Source of the DNA: Diphasiastrum complanatum
Lineage: Eukaryota > Streptophyta > Lycopodiopsida > Lycopodiales > Lycopodiaceae
DNA: 64,000 nucleotides
Reading direction: 5' to 3'
Assembly (NCBI GenBank): GCA_029204225.1
Contig: CM055100.1
Location: 28,224,649-28,288,648 of the forward strand
Position 1 is the stretch's first letter, and every line of letters starts with the position of its first letter. The notes under the pieces are model-generated. The model had not been told where the DNA came from, searched no databases, and was given only the letters and a program-made list of their open reading frames with translations. The position numbers were made by a program, and so were the translations under genes. This document shows positions 30,923 to 42,135 of this stretch, one piece after another.

Positions 30923-33900
30923 CTGCAAAAAGTTCACCACCCGGCTATGATAACACTTTCTTGCAATAAATTTTAACCTACAGGTATAAGACATACAAGT
31001 GACTGGGCATCACGTTAACTCGAAGCAAGTAATTTCTAACTGCATTTTGTAACCTGCTAATATCTCAGAAAGAATGAAACACCAATTTTTAGTGAAAACA
31101 TATCAAGATAAGCAACAACAGAAAGGTTCCAAGTGCGTCTTCTTCACTAATGCAGAGGTATCTGTGGGGTAAATGCCTGCAGATGTGCACATGACACAGG
31201 TCTACAAGCCCTGTCATGGGACTGCAAAGTTCATGTAACTACCAGAGTGCTACAAAAATTTGACTGGCCCCTTCTTTCTAATGATAGAATCAAAAAGTAA
31301 AGAGACTAAGATGAAGCCATGGAACTAGACAATTTCCAATTAAAGGCCTTAAACGAGCCATTGACCCATTCAAGCCAGGTCTGGAATAACCTAGGATGAA
31401 CAGATCCACAGTGCACATAGATAAACAGAAATGAGCTAGTATGCTGGCTTCAATAGAGAACTAGAGATTGTCCACTGAACAGCAATTCTTTCCTGAGAAT
31501 CACAAGTCCGTTTCAGCAATTCTTTCCTGAAAGAATCACAAGTCCGTTTCAGAAGGTCCAGCCCATTTTAAACATCAAGTAGGACCTTTTGCTAATGGGA
31601 CTAATTACTCGCGAGTAGGAGTCAGCAGTTACAAGTGGCCATTGTAATGACTATTATGTATTCATTAAGTCCTAACTAAGAAATAGATAATGTGAAATGC
31701 AAGACAAATCACTGATTTCTAGTTTATTTTAAAATTTTGAAGAAAAATTGGCATTTCACCAATTGGCCGATAATGTTTGATTCTTCCCAAAGATCCCGAT
31801 TCTGAACTGCCAATTCTTCCGATTGTAAAAAGGGAGAAAACCCTACTTGAGATCATGAGAGGCTTTGTCGAAAGAATTTTTATAATATTCAATTAATTGC
31901 ATAAGTGAACTGATCCATACAAGCTTTAGTAATCATCTTCACCCAGTTCTGTATTTCTTCTTCCCAATGGCTTGAAAAAGTAGAAGGGCAACTCTACTCT
32001 TCTCCCATCAGCCTATCTACACTAGAAGATGGAAGAGATATTGGCAACTCTTCACAAGCAACTTTAACACCTTTCACAATCAGATGAGGAAAAGATGGAT
32101 TTAAGACTCTGAGAAAAGGAAACGACAAACTCCAAAAAAGAGTTACGTTGGGTCCTCCAATACGAGGTGAGTTCGTAAGGACTTGCTTTCCTCTCCTTAA
32201 GGTCAAAAGTTCAACTCAATCTGTTGCATGAATGAGGATATACAAGAGAGAAGAAAAAGTTCCATCAGACGATGCATCAAAAGAGAGTGATTCTTGAAAA
32301 CAAGCTCAAGGGATGTGGGAGGAAACAAAAACATGGGCAGTTGTTCTAGCAATATAAAAACAACTTCAACAAAGGTGATTTTCTCTCTATTCGAAGAAGA
32401 ACTACAAGAAACTAAAGTGCTTGACATCCTAGACAAGGTCCATCAAATACAAATGCACCACTAGAAGAAGCTAAGAGATTTTCGGACATCACTCTAGGCC
32501 TTGTGACATTTCATGTAAACAGAGCATGGAGACCAAGGAAGACGGTTCCACAAAGTTTATCGGCTACAAGTTTCAAAATATTCTAAGAGAAACAAATCAG
32601 ACGTCAGAAATACCTGGACCATTATTTATGGACAATTTTCTTACATAAATCTAAATTGAGGAGACGCAAGGGTGTTGAAAAGGCAAAAGAAACAGGTCGA
32701 TGGGGCATATTCCAAGACAACCAATTGTTGTAAAATCCAGGGGATTCAAATAGTGAAACAAGTCAGCTCTTTTAGCTTATTAAGTTAAAACTTCCTGAGG
32801 GAATACAAATACATCAAGGAATTTTCTTTACTTTTGATGATGAGTTGGGCCAAGTAAAGGAATTATCATCCAAAGCATAGATGCCCAGAAACGCGTTTCT
32901 GGGAGGACACGTTTCGGAAACCGCGTTTCTGAGAAACGCGTTTCCCAGAAACGTGATTAGAAAAAAACAGTTTATAAACGGCCAGAATCGCACCAGCCGT
33001 GGAGGTAAATTTTTTTATTTTGAGTTACAGGTGTCTGCATCGAGGCGTGTGCATAGTCGGCAGGCATCTACTCGGCGATACGGAGGTGGTGTGCACGGTG
33101 CCAGGGGGATCTGAGCTTCGTGGAGAGCGAAACGATCAGTTTTCGATTTTTGGTATGTGTAGGCTTGATTTTTTGCAAGTGTTGACATTGAGCTGTAGGC
33201 AACCAAATCGAGCGTAGTTTGGCTCTAGACCACCTTTCTTCATGCCCACGATGATTCCTACGGCATCAGTTTCACCACATTCCAAATGCTTGTTTTTTTT
33301 TGCCATTTTCACAAAATGACTTGTGGGAAAACCGATTCAGGCGATGTCTGAGCCTAGAATGCATTTCCACATGCCTGACCTCCGTTCCGCCCGTCTACGT
33401 CCATATCCCAAATTTCAATTTCCATGCCCTAATTCCATGTTTTTTAGGGTTTGGGCATGGAGCATCGTGCAAGCATCTGCCAGTAGCGTGGTTTAGGCCT
33501 GCACTGCACTCCTTTACGCCTACAAGGACTCCCACGCTAGCGTTAGTCGCCCGTTTTCGCTCATACTGAAATGATTCTATCCCTCGCCCTAATCTCGTGT
33601 GTTTTTTGGCACTTGCTATGATTTTACTAGAATCTATGTGACGTGTGCTCGGATGTGTTGAGCTCTGTTTTAAGCTGGTAATGTTTTTCAATGCAGTTTG
33701 TTTTCTTCTACTGAACGGTTGCCTGCTTATTTTTGTTTGCAGGTTTGATCTCATGTTGACACGATGCCGGTGCGGGACCGAGGCCTTTGGGGCAAGGTTG
33801 AGCTTACTGAGGGGGATGTGGCTACACACCATGGCACAGGATTCCGTAGATGGAGATGCTTGCATTGTGGTGGTCTCTTCACAGGATCACTTACCAGGGT

Positions 33901-36900
33901 TAGGGCTCACTTACTGAGGGTCAGAGGGCCGGGTGGGTGGGCATTGGGCATATCTGATTGCCCCAGGATTTCTGATGAGGAGAGCCAGAGGTTGTCTATT
34001 ATGTACGGGCACGATGGTGCGTCACAAGTTTCCGGACAGGGACAGGGAGCAAGAGCAGCTGCAAGTTCACAGGCAGGGCAGGCACGGCCTACTACGGGTG
34101 CAGAGCCTAGTACAGCATGTTCTGGACAGGGTTTAGGTGCAGTGCATGGTCCAGGCGAGGCCACTCCAATTCCAGCCGTAGCAACAAGGCTTAGTTCAGA
34201 GGGGAGAGCGTCACATGAGCAGGTTGGATCAACGGCAGCGGGTCCTTCTCGTCCCTCCTCTTCTTTGGCGACAGATGTAACACATGCTTCGACAGGTCCG
34301 CCCAGAAAGAGTGATACACCCACAGATCAGCCATCCAGTTCGCGTGTTAGACCACGAGCGCCATATACACAACAGAGAGAGGTTAGGCCCAGACAGCAGA
34401 CCCTTGATCGATGCGGGTTGCATAGAGGGCAGCAGGCCCAATGCACTCTACTTGTTGGCCAGTTCTATTACGAGTGCGGCATTCCTTTTGTTGTTGCTGA
34501 CACTTGGGTGTTCAGGGAGTTTTGCACACAGATGGCAGTCGTGAATGCTACATGGACGCCTCCCAGACGAGAGGTATTGCGAGGCAAGATGCTTCGTCAG
34601 GAGGAGGAGACCATCACGCAGGCGCTGAGTTCCATTCGCTCAGCTTGGCAGATGTAAGTACTTTGTTTCCATAAACCCATTGCATGCGTTTAGGGTTTAC
34701 TCGTGGCGCATGTGGCTAATGGGTGTTTTGTGGCAAGTATGGATGCACGATATTGAGTGATGGATGGACCGACATTCGTCGGCGATCTGTCATCATTGTC
34801 TTGGTTTCTTGCCCGCTTGAGTATTCCTACGTGGCGTGGATGCGACTCGAGGTGGTGACGCCATCACAGCCGATTTCATATGGGAGGTTATTAGAGATGT
34901 TATTGTTGACATTGGGGTGGAGCATGTGGTCACCCTGTGTTGCACATTGCATAGACTTGCTCATCCATGACCTGTGTGCACTTCCATGGATCAGAGAGGT
35001 ATTGTTCTCCATTTGCTATGTTATCTTGATTGACGCCTGCTCCATGCTGCTAAACACAAGTCAACTACCGTCTAAACTTTTTATTGGATGTCTGTGTTGC
35101 AGGTCACTTCCGGCCATGCGCCTGGTCACTTTTGTTACCAGGAAGAGGCGTGTGCGGCTATTCCGCACCTTCTCACACCTAAACCTGAAGAAGCTAGCAC
35201 CCACACGCTTTGCCTTTTACTTCTTGGTGCTGGAGCAATTGGTAGTAGTGAAGGACGCATTGCGGCGGATGGTTTCCAGCGAGGCCTTTCGAGAGTTCAT
35301 GGACGTCCCACATGCGGCGTTTTTCCGGTCCACAGTGTTCGTTGATGAGTTTTGGACATGTGCTGAGGAGATTACTGGGGTCCTTCTACCCATTTTCATA
35401 GTGTTGCGCCTACCCATTTCTCGGCCTCATTTATGAGCTCATGGACCGCGTCGGCGAGGAGATTTTGACGTCAGCCTTGGACGAGCACAGGTATGACTCT
35501 TCATTGTCTAGTTTGTTGTTTCTCAATCAAGTCTGGTGCGTTTCTTTTATGCTATGGTTACCTAATTGTTGTAATTTGTCTATTGCAGGAGGCGCGAGAT
35601 CTCACGTATCTAGGAGGCCAGATGGGACTACTTCCACCGACGCATCCACGTCGTAGCCCACATACTGCACCCCTTGCGGTGCGAGACTCGGGATCGGGAC
35701 GATCAGGAGCTGCACCGGGGATGGGTGGAGTACGCAGAGCGCGTATGGCCTGGACCAAGTGGTCCGATGCTCGCTAACATTGCACGCCAGCTGCTCATCT
35801 TTGAGCACTACCAGTTTCCTTTCGATGGAGAGCAGAGTCCGCGAAGGGAGGATCAGCTGAGGCCCGTTACATGGTGGGGCTACCACGGGCGCAGCACAAG
35901 TGACCTGCGGCGACTGGCCGAGAGAGTCCTTGCACAGGACTATTCAGCAGGAGCTTGCGAGCGGAATTGGAGAACCTGGGCCTTGTATCACACGCAGAAG
36001 AGGAACAAGTTATCCATCGAGCTAGATTAATTGATAGCCCTTTTCATTACAAGAGGCAGACAATCGTTTAGCAGATAGCAATCGGAACCGAACCGTGGCT
36101 CAAACCGAGCCGATTCAAATCGACAGGTTCGAACCACAGTTCATGGTTCAAACCGCGATTCGAGCAAACATTGGCCTGCGGACTCCAAAGTCATAAGAAG
36201 CAACACTTAGACTTTACGTATGTGCGTCAATAGAGCTAACAAAACCTCTTGTACATTATTTCAGAAAACAAGAATGCAATTTCTAAAAATAGCAAGGAGT
36301 TGAAAATGGTTTTCCTCTATCCCCAACTCTATTTAGGTTGTCTACTGATGAACTCGAAGAAAGGACTAGAGAAAATGGACGCGGCTTCCCCGTAGAACGC
36401 TAACCTTCCTACTATCAATTTATGCATCTGATGATGTATTAATTGCAAGAAATAGGAAAAGTTTGCCAAAACATTTAAAATATCTGGGTGTTCCTTTAAT
36501 GTTTCCAATTTGTAGATTAATGTACGCAAAACCAGATGATCATAGGCATAAGGCCAAATCCCATTTCAAGACAACTGGAAACATTTCAATAATAAAGACT
36601 TGGGCTTCAATTTTGAGTAGGACGACGAGTGGAATTTAAGGGTAGAAACAGAGTTACTATGAGGGCTCTTTTTAAAGAAGAAGCCTTGTGCCAATAAATT
36701 CAATATTTAAAAAAACTTAACATAGAGCCACTAGCCCACTAGCCCACTAGGCTACTCCCACAAGGCCAAGGAGGAATCAAGGAATAAAGGTTGCAATGAA
36801 AAAATATCCAGAAAGAGAACAGGATTTGAAACAGGCAACAAAGAAGTGGTACAAGGTGCATCACATGTGCCTCTCTTTTGCCACTCCACGGATACAAAAT

Positions 36901-39900
36901 CGAAGAACAGCATACCATGCATCAATTGGAAAAAACTGAACTATTTAGTTTGCTTGACTAGCGTGCTTGAAAAATAGGATACTTTCTTGAAGAACTTTTA
37001 ACTGATAGGAAAATACACTTTAATTGAAGCAAATTTTGTACTGCTAATTGTTCAGCTACTGGATTTTGCTAAATTGGAATAAAACAGCAGCTATGTACAG
37101 CTGCAAAGCGTGTCAATCAGAAAAGCCACGCTATAGACCCTGCCTGATTACGTCAGTAAGCAAAATCAGGTTTTGTTGCCCAGTTCTTGAATACATTTTC
37201 TAGCCACTACAATAACCATGCCCTAGTCAAAATTCTGCAAAAGCCTGAAGAGTGTGGAATAAATATAAACTAGTTAGCAATAGAAGAGAATGAAGCAAGC
37301 AAATATCTTTCATAAAAGACTGGCTGAAAGAAAATACCTCATGGTGTCTTGCCCGTTCTTTGTCCTCTTCAACATTCTGATCCTGTGTCAGCTGCCTTGT
37401 TTCAAACATAAACATCCTTTCAAGCTCTTCCAGGGTCTGTGGCAAATGCAGCTCATCATATCTGACCTCCACTTCCTGCTTCTTCTCTTGACCATAAAGA
37501 TAATCCAGCTGTCCATGTAATATTCTCCTGTCCGGACCTTGGTCATGATTGTACAATCCCCTTTCTTCCAAGGTTATGCCTGGGCCCTTCCCATTGAAAG
37601 ACGATAGGTTACCCACAGCAGAACTATCTCGACCTTCATGAAAGAGTGAATATATTAGCCAACTAAGCACTACTACGTAGTTCGACCTCTCAACGAAAGA
37701 ATTAACAGGCCCCAACAACTGAGCATATTTATATCTAACAAACAAATGATGTCAGTCAAGTTGAGGAGCTTCGAGAAAGAAATATCTAATATCTACACAA
37801 CAATTAAGGAACAGAACAATGAAGTCAGTTAAATATCATCTGGAGTTTATAACATATTAGAAAATAGATTTACAGCCACATTGTCCTACAATTGCACAAA
37901 CAAAATGTCACATTTGGAGCTCACTCCAAAAGTGACGTCGGATTCAGCCATAAAGGTTGCCAATACAACAAATGTGCCTGCAAACTCTAACATTTCTTAG
38001 ATACTGAGCAACTAGATAACTCAAATTTTGGCTGAGACACCCCTGAATTATTTCAAGCTCGTAAATGTAAAAACCCGATAAAAAAAACAGAAAAGTGCTC
38101 ATTCTCTTCTTTACAGATATTTACTGCCCTTTTAGGCACCTCACTAAACTCAAACTAAGACCATAAACAATTGATCCTGACCTTGTGTTAGATTATAGAC
38201 GGAAAAAGAACCACTTGAGCCATTCAAAGTACGAGGAGAACCTCCATCCCACATCCTGTGATTGTCTGAATGAGACACAAATCGCTCTTTTCCAGCTCTG
38301 CTATCATTCGCATGTGCAAGATCACTTTGGCCAGGAATTGACAACACAATTGAATTTTGCTGAAGTCGTTCAATGTGTTGCATTTGTGCTGCTATGATAG
38401 GATTCATCGGAGGTGCACCATATGAGCTTTGTGAACCTCTCATAGACGGGGGTTTCGGATCATCTTCCAGTTGATTCAAAAAATTGTTCAAAAAATCTAC
38501 TGCCTTGTTAACAGTATGTCTATCTGGCCCAGTTACACGAACTGTGAATGCAACACTGCCACCAGAATGGCTATCTTCAAGTCTTAACCGACAACCTGTA
38601 TCTTTCTCTAAACTTTGTATGACTGAGCCACCTGTTCCAATAATACGTGGTTTTAACCGCTTATCTCGTACAGGAATAGTTTCAACCACCTCCCTAGACT
38701 TCCTATTAACTCCTAGAGTGCTAGGGCACCCCTGCAGAACAATAGACAACGCTTAATTAAATAAACGCTTAATTAAATAAAGGTAAGAGAGACTAAAGAA
38801 CAGCTTAGTTGTAAGCAAGCATGTAAACTAATGTGAATCTAGTCCTACCACAGCTTCCAAGAAAAAATCTCTGCTTCAACAGCGTGTGCATCTTCCCTTT
38901 ATGTTTGAAGATTCAAAGTGTTCGTTATTGAAGTAAACACAATGAACAAGCATTCACATGAAGTGATCATTCCTGGTGCTCAGGAGAATGTTCATGAGTA
39001 AATTGCAATGATGAATCAACAAACCAAAGCAACATTCTTATATGTGCACCAGGTAAAAGAACCTTCCATAGCAAGAAAACAACAGGTATACACAAGAAAT
39101 TCATAGCAGTTGAACTCTTCACGTCAATGTGGCTACGCAAAGTAGCTGTCTTCCAACGACAAGTTTAAGAATCCTATGGCTTAGGGATTACGCATGGATG
39201 GAAATTTTTGCAATGACAACACGAGAGCATTTTTTTTCCAGCCATGAGCCTTCTGAAGACACTACTTGAATTGAATAGAACAAATAGAAAAATCAGAACA
39301 ATAAATACACTTGACGGATCAAAAAATGTCTGAATGTGAAAAACAATTAACAATAAAGAGAACGATCCAAAGAACGGCACACAATCTACAACAACGAAAA
39401 TGCTTGATAGCTGTCCGTCAGGAAACAAACTGCACATATGAAACAACATCGAATTCCCTACAGGTGCCTATCTTTATTGGAATGAAGTTCAGTTTCCACA
39501 AGATCAATCATACCCAAAATTTAACATTGACAAGACAATGCACTTAAATGTTCCAATGTCTTAGTTGCATAGGGCTTGACCTTTGCCTGTGTCCTGATTT
39601 CAATAATGACTGATTGGCAACAGTCCGTGCCAAAAAATTAAGTCGCATTTATATTCTGCTCCAAGAAACTATGTGCTGGATAGATAAAAGTAGGCAAAAG
39701 AATAATATGTTCCCCAGCTGGTAGAAGTTGATAACTGCCATTCTAGGAGACTTTTTCAGAAGAAGCCCTCTTATTGCTGATGGAAAGGCTATAAAGCAAC
39801 ATGACTCGTAACCATTGAGAGGGGGAAACCCAGGAAATATCTTAAGACAACGTCCGGAGTTGGTTCGAGTACTTACCTAGACCTCCACAGACTTACCTGC

Positions 39901-40217
39901 GGAAAATGGCCAGTTTCACCACAAATACGACATGTAAGTTCTTCTTCTTTTCTGCGCTTCCAGTTTCTCTCAATGGCCTTGGCTTTGGCCTCCCAAACCT
40001 TGGCTTCCCTGCTGGTGAAATCAGTAGGCACTGCGTTAGGGTCAGGAATGTGTTCTTCCTCATCTGATTCACCAGCAGTAGTAACAGGATTAGAAGGTGC
40101 CCTTTTCTTAGGGTCTTTGCCATCTTCACGAGGATTAGTAGGTCCAGTGTACTCTTTCCCATACACCTCCTTAAACCATTCCTCATCTCTATCGTCGTCC
40201 TTAGGAGATGTTGCCAT
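30548..40217 (-). CDS. CCHC zinc-knuckle and KH-domain RNA-binding protein, four exons
   Basis: The only host gene that looks complete. Exons: 39897-40217, 38182-38731, 37338-37633, 30548-30922; introns of 1165, 548 and 6415 bases, all GT-AG, with matching phases (0, 1, 0). The spliced frame is 513 codons. Order: acidic N-terminus, a CX2CX4HX4C zinc knuckle split across intron 1, a type I KH domain with the I-I-G-T-G-G loop, a Ser/Asn-rich middle, a charged helix, and a Gln- then Tyr/Gly/Ser-rich low-complexity tail ending at TAA. KH plus knuckle proteins (as in SF1/BBP) bind single-stranded RNA in the nucleus; here the knuckle precedes the KH domain, unlike SF1. The specific RNA role is inferred. 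The last intron carries a hAT transposon relic. Confidence 0.9.
30923..32880. other. Last intron of the KH gene, 3' part
   Basis: Intronic DNA between the hAT relic and exon 4. No coding features. A local duplication of TTCAGCAATTCTTTCCTGA with CACAAGTCCGTTTCAG occurs near 31480-31550. Confidence 0.5.
32884..32955. repeat. Palindromic subterminal repeats at the hAT left side
   Basis: CCCAGAAACGCGTTTCTGGG (32884-32903) is a perfect 20-base palindrome. It is followed by two more GAAACG/CGTTTC units, the last again almost palindromic around ACGCGT. Clusters like this near hAT ends serve as transposase binding sites in other elements; here that is inference. Confidence 0.7.
33764..36030 (+). pseudogene. 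hAT transposase (BED zinc finger, DUF659, hAT dimerisation)
   Basis: DDE transposase that would excise and reinsert its element. The N-terminal frame 33764-34657 has a BED-type finger (W-R-C-L-H-C-G-G-L-F ... R-V-R-A-H-L), a long Ser/Gly/Ala-rich linker, and the DUF659 lead P-F-V-V-A-D-T-W-V-F-R-E-F. A GTAAGT at 34654 may open an intron. From 34739 DUF659 continues with G-C-T-I-L-S-D-G-W-T-D and C-V-A-H-C-I-D-L-L; a second intron-like gap (GTATTG...TTGCAG) spans about 34999-35101. P-T-R-F-A-F-Y and the 35340s W-T-C-A-E-E-I follow, a shift near 35410 leads to G-L-I-Y-E-L-M-D, and 35674-36030 has the hAT C-terminal signature S-A-G-A-C-E-R-N-W ... K-R-N-K-L. At least two frameshifts, so likely inactive; the long N-terminal ORF is intact. 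Confidence 0.85.
36171..37337. other. Last intron of the KH gene, 5' part
   Basis: AT-rich intronic DNA between exon 3 and the hAT relic. A short tandem CACTAGCC repeat lies near 36730. Nothing coding. Confidence 0.5.
37338..37633 (-). CDS. KH gene exon 3
   Basis: Begins after TTTCATGAAG and completes the split Gly codon, continuing R-D-S-S-A-V-G. Encodes a charged segment with L-P-Q-T-L-E-E-L-E-R-M-F and R-A-R-H-H-E, likely helical. Ends CATGAG before GTATTT, phase 0. Confidence 0.85.
38182..38731 (-). CDS. KH gene exon 2: end of zinc knuckle and KH domain
   Basis: Follows TTCTGCAG; begins G-C-P-S-T-L-G. KH domain from about V-E-T-I-P-V through R-I-I-G-T-G-G-S-V-I and C-R-L-R-L-E to A-V-D-F-L-N-N-F-L, all canonical. 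Then a Pro/Ser/Met-rich linker. It ends with one base of a Gly codon before GTCAGG, phase 1. Confidence 0.92.
39897..40217 (-). CDS. KH gene exon 1: start and first part of the zinc knuckle
   Basis: ATG in CAAATGGCA context, 107 codons. The N-terminus is Asp/Glu-rich with E-E-W-F-K-E-V-Y-G-K-E-Y; then a basic helix (A-I-E-R-N-W-K-R-R-K) and C-R-I-C-G-E-T-G-H-F-P-Q. The exon ends CCGCAG followed by GTAAGT. The final knuckle Cys is the second residue of exon 2. Confidence 0.92.
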
Positions 40218-40450
40218 TTGGACAAAAGTGTGCTACTATCGGCTTCAGCTTGTAGCAAGGATGCTCTGGCTTGTGGCTTGTAGCAGAGCGATGGATAGTG
40301 CAGACGACGAGACGAAGCAGCAGCAAGAGCAGCGGCAGAGAAACAAATAAATAAAGAGAAGGAAATATGCTACGACAGACGACGATGAAGAAGAAGATGA
40401 GCATGACCTAACAGCTTCGGTAGAGCGCTAGGTCTTTTACGCCCGCCCAC
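40218..40450 (-). promoter_or_regulatory. 5' leader and likely promoter of the KH gene
   Basis: Sequence directly upstream of the ATG (minus strand), rich in CAG/GCT repeats on the transcribed strand (40300-40345) and without retroelement homology. No clear TATA box was found, so the start site is not placed. Confidence 0.4.
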
Positions 40451-40939
40451 TTCGATGCTAGCCACGTGTTACTTCAAAAAGAGATTAAATGAATACTAAA
40501 GGGGATTGGATTTGAACTTTGTAACTGGCCATAATAAGAAGTTTCATGCTTTTATTAATAGAAGATGGGAAAACTTGTCACAAAGTATGAAAAATTTTAT
40601 TAAATAAGTATAAGCCATAAGGTAGATTGAGATGCTATTTAAGGCAACGATTCTCTTGCGCTTGTTTGTTCACTTTTCAGTTCCTCAGTGCTTTTCATAA
40701 GCCATTTCAAAAGTTTCTTTTTTTCGAGTTCAGTGGATTTGAAGTCTTGTTTGGGTGATTTACGTTGTGATGTAGCAGCTCAGTTTGCCTTCCAACCTTG
40801 TTACGGTGAATTACATTGCGATTTAGCCTTTCTATATGCATCACGCTACTTTCAAGCTTTGTTTATAGGGATACATTCTTTCACTGTCAATATGGATGAC
40901 AGATGCTTTACTTCATTTTATGTTTTTTTCATTGATTGT

Positions 40940-41290
40940 GGTTGTTTGTCATGGTCCAACAAGAGACATAATACACTGGCTTTATTTATTATTGAAGCTG
41001 AATATAAAGCTTCAGAAAGTGTTGTACAATATAAAGCTGAATATAACCTTCAGAAAGTGTTGTTTGGTTGGGACAATTGCTTACATAGATTCAACTTCAC
41101 CAGAACTTTGGGAGTGTCATTTTATGTGATAGCCAAAGTGGTATCCAACCCTTGAATGTTTATCATGCTAGGACTAAATACATAGAGATTAAGTATCACA
41201 TTGTACATGAGCGTGTGATTAACAAAGAGGTTAGAGTAGTGCATTGTAGCATTGTTAATTAGATAGTCGTTGTTCTTAAAAAAAATAAGC
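40940..41290 (+). pseudogene. Copia RNase H tail
   Basis: Short copia relic: S-W-S-N-K-R-H-N-T-L-A-L-F-I-I-E-A-E-Y-K, where E-A-E-Y is the RNase H acidic block. Then, past frameshifts, C-D-S-Q-S-G-I and K-Y-I-E-I-K-Y-H-I-V-H-E-R. The phrase CTTCAGAAAGTGTTGT occurs twice (about 41011 and 41050), a small internal duplication. Confidence 0.75.
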
Positions 41291-41564
41291 AAGGACAAGT
41301 TTGAAATGTTTAGAAATAGACTTTTTGTTTGTAACATTGAAAGTAAACTTAAGCTTTAGAGAGAATGTTTAACAAGATTAAAGCTTAATTTGACTATGAC
41401 GGTAGAAATTCATTAGTATAGTGTTTTTTTAGACAGTGTACACACGTCTTTGTAATGGATCCAATATAGTCATGCATGTGTCGGGTATTGACACAAGTGT
41501 TCCAGTCAACGATAGCCTTGCCATGCAGGACTGCCCTAAAAAGAAATCAACATTGTGTATATAG

Positions 41565-41708
41565 TGTGGAAAGTTTTTACACTTAGTGTGTGTGGTCGGT
41601 GAACCTAGGACCTCCTCCATTCCGATGGGGTGCTCTACCATTGAGCTACCCGTCCATTTGTGTTCCTAGAGTGTTGTGCAAGGGCTATAGCCTTGACACT
41701 TTTTAACA
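41565..41708 (-). repeat. 144-bp TRIM LTR
   Basis: Complement starts TGTTAAAAAGTGTCAAGGC and ends AAAACTTTCCACA (TG...CA). It contains a 62-base tRNA-like segment at 41594-41655. Confidence 0.8.
41594..41655 (-). ncRNA. tRNA-like sequence with A and B box inside the TRIM LTR
   Basis: Complement begins GGACGGGTAGCTCAATGGTAG, i.e. a tRNA-type 5' acceptor strand, D-stem GCTC...GAGC and an A box. 35 bases on it has GGTTCACCGACC, resembling a B box (GGTTCRANNCC). The anticodon stem is imperfect and there is no 3' acceptor strand, so it is not a working tRNA gene. It may be a pol III promoter relic. Confidence 0.6.
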
Positions 41709-41718
41709 CTCCCCCTCT
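41709..41718 (-). other. TRIM polypurine tract
   Basis: Complement AGAGGGGGAG directly before the LTR start TGTTAAAAAG, where second-strand synthesis would be primed. Confidence 0.8.
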
Positions 41719-41768
41719 AAGCATAGCCCTTTTTAGCTACCGCCCGCCTAGACCACACCCACGACCAT

Positions 41769-41781
41769 GGCTCTAATACCA
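41769..41781 (-). promoter_or_regulatory. TRIM primer-binding site (tRNA-Met type)
   Basis: Complement TGGTATTAGAGCC, one base from the plant copia primer site TGGTATCAGAGC over the first twelve positions; directly adjoins the LTR end ...TTTTCACA. Confidence 0.85.
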
Positions 41782-42135
41782 TGTGAAAAGTTCTTACACT
41801 TGGCGTGTGTGGTCGTCGTTCTTGGCACTCTTCAGCTCACTGCAACCACGCTCCACCACTGCTTCTGATTCTCGAGCGCCATCACCAGTTATCAATCATC
41901 AAACACAAGCGCCATCCACAACATTTTTCCAAAAACCTAATGCGCCAAGAATCTGCTAGGATTCAACATTTTCGTTATATCTTTTTGCACAACAACACGC
42001 TGAGGGGTAGTGTTGCTAGAGCACAAATCCGCACTCTAGTTCACTATTAAAATATCAAAACATCAAGAAGTTTCATCCACCTTTTTCCTTTCCTACACAC
42101 AACAGTTTTTACCACAACCTTTTCTTTCAAACCCT

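Larger units (their letters stand above)
32884..36170 (+). mobile_element. hAT-family DNA transposon relic in the KH gene intron
   Basis: About 3.3 kb with clearly higher GC content than its surroundings, carrying a plus-strand DUF659/hAT-dimerisation transposase. The limits are set by palindromic repeats on the left and an ACCG/GGTT-rich stretch on the right (36085-36165). I could not match terminal inverted repeats or an 8-base target duplication, so the ends are approximate. Confidence 0.75.
41565..41816 (-). mobile_element. TRIM-like miniature LTR element, one LTR truncated
   Basis: Minus-strand order: truncated 5' LTR end (41816-41782), primer site (41781-41769), about 50 bases of internal DNA, polypurine tract (41718-41709), complete 3' LTR (41708-41565). 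Primer site and polypurine tract are only about 50 bases apart, with no room for genes, the defining layout of terminal-repeat retrotransposons in miniature. The two LTR ends match over about 33 bases (TGTG.AAAGTT.TTACACTT...) before the 5' LTR is cut. Confidence 0.8.

Noticed and set aside
30556-30969. 137-codon plus-strand frame opposite the KH gene
   Set aside because: It lies antisense to exon 4; the minus strand has the splice site, stop and protein-like sequence continuous with exons 1-3.
31994-32436. Minus-strand short frames as extra KH exons
   Set aside because: No splice sites that keep the frame, low-complexity composition, and exon 3 joins exon 4 perfectly without them.
33907-34323. 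138-codon minus-strand frame in the hAT relic
   Set aside because: Shadow of the GC-rich plus-strand transposase; no protein features of its own.
41594-41655. Functional tRNA gene
   Set aside because: Anticodon stem is imperfect, base 33 is not T, and the 3' acceptor strand is absent; it is better read as part of a TRIM LTR.
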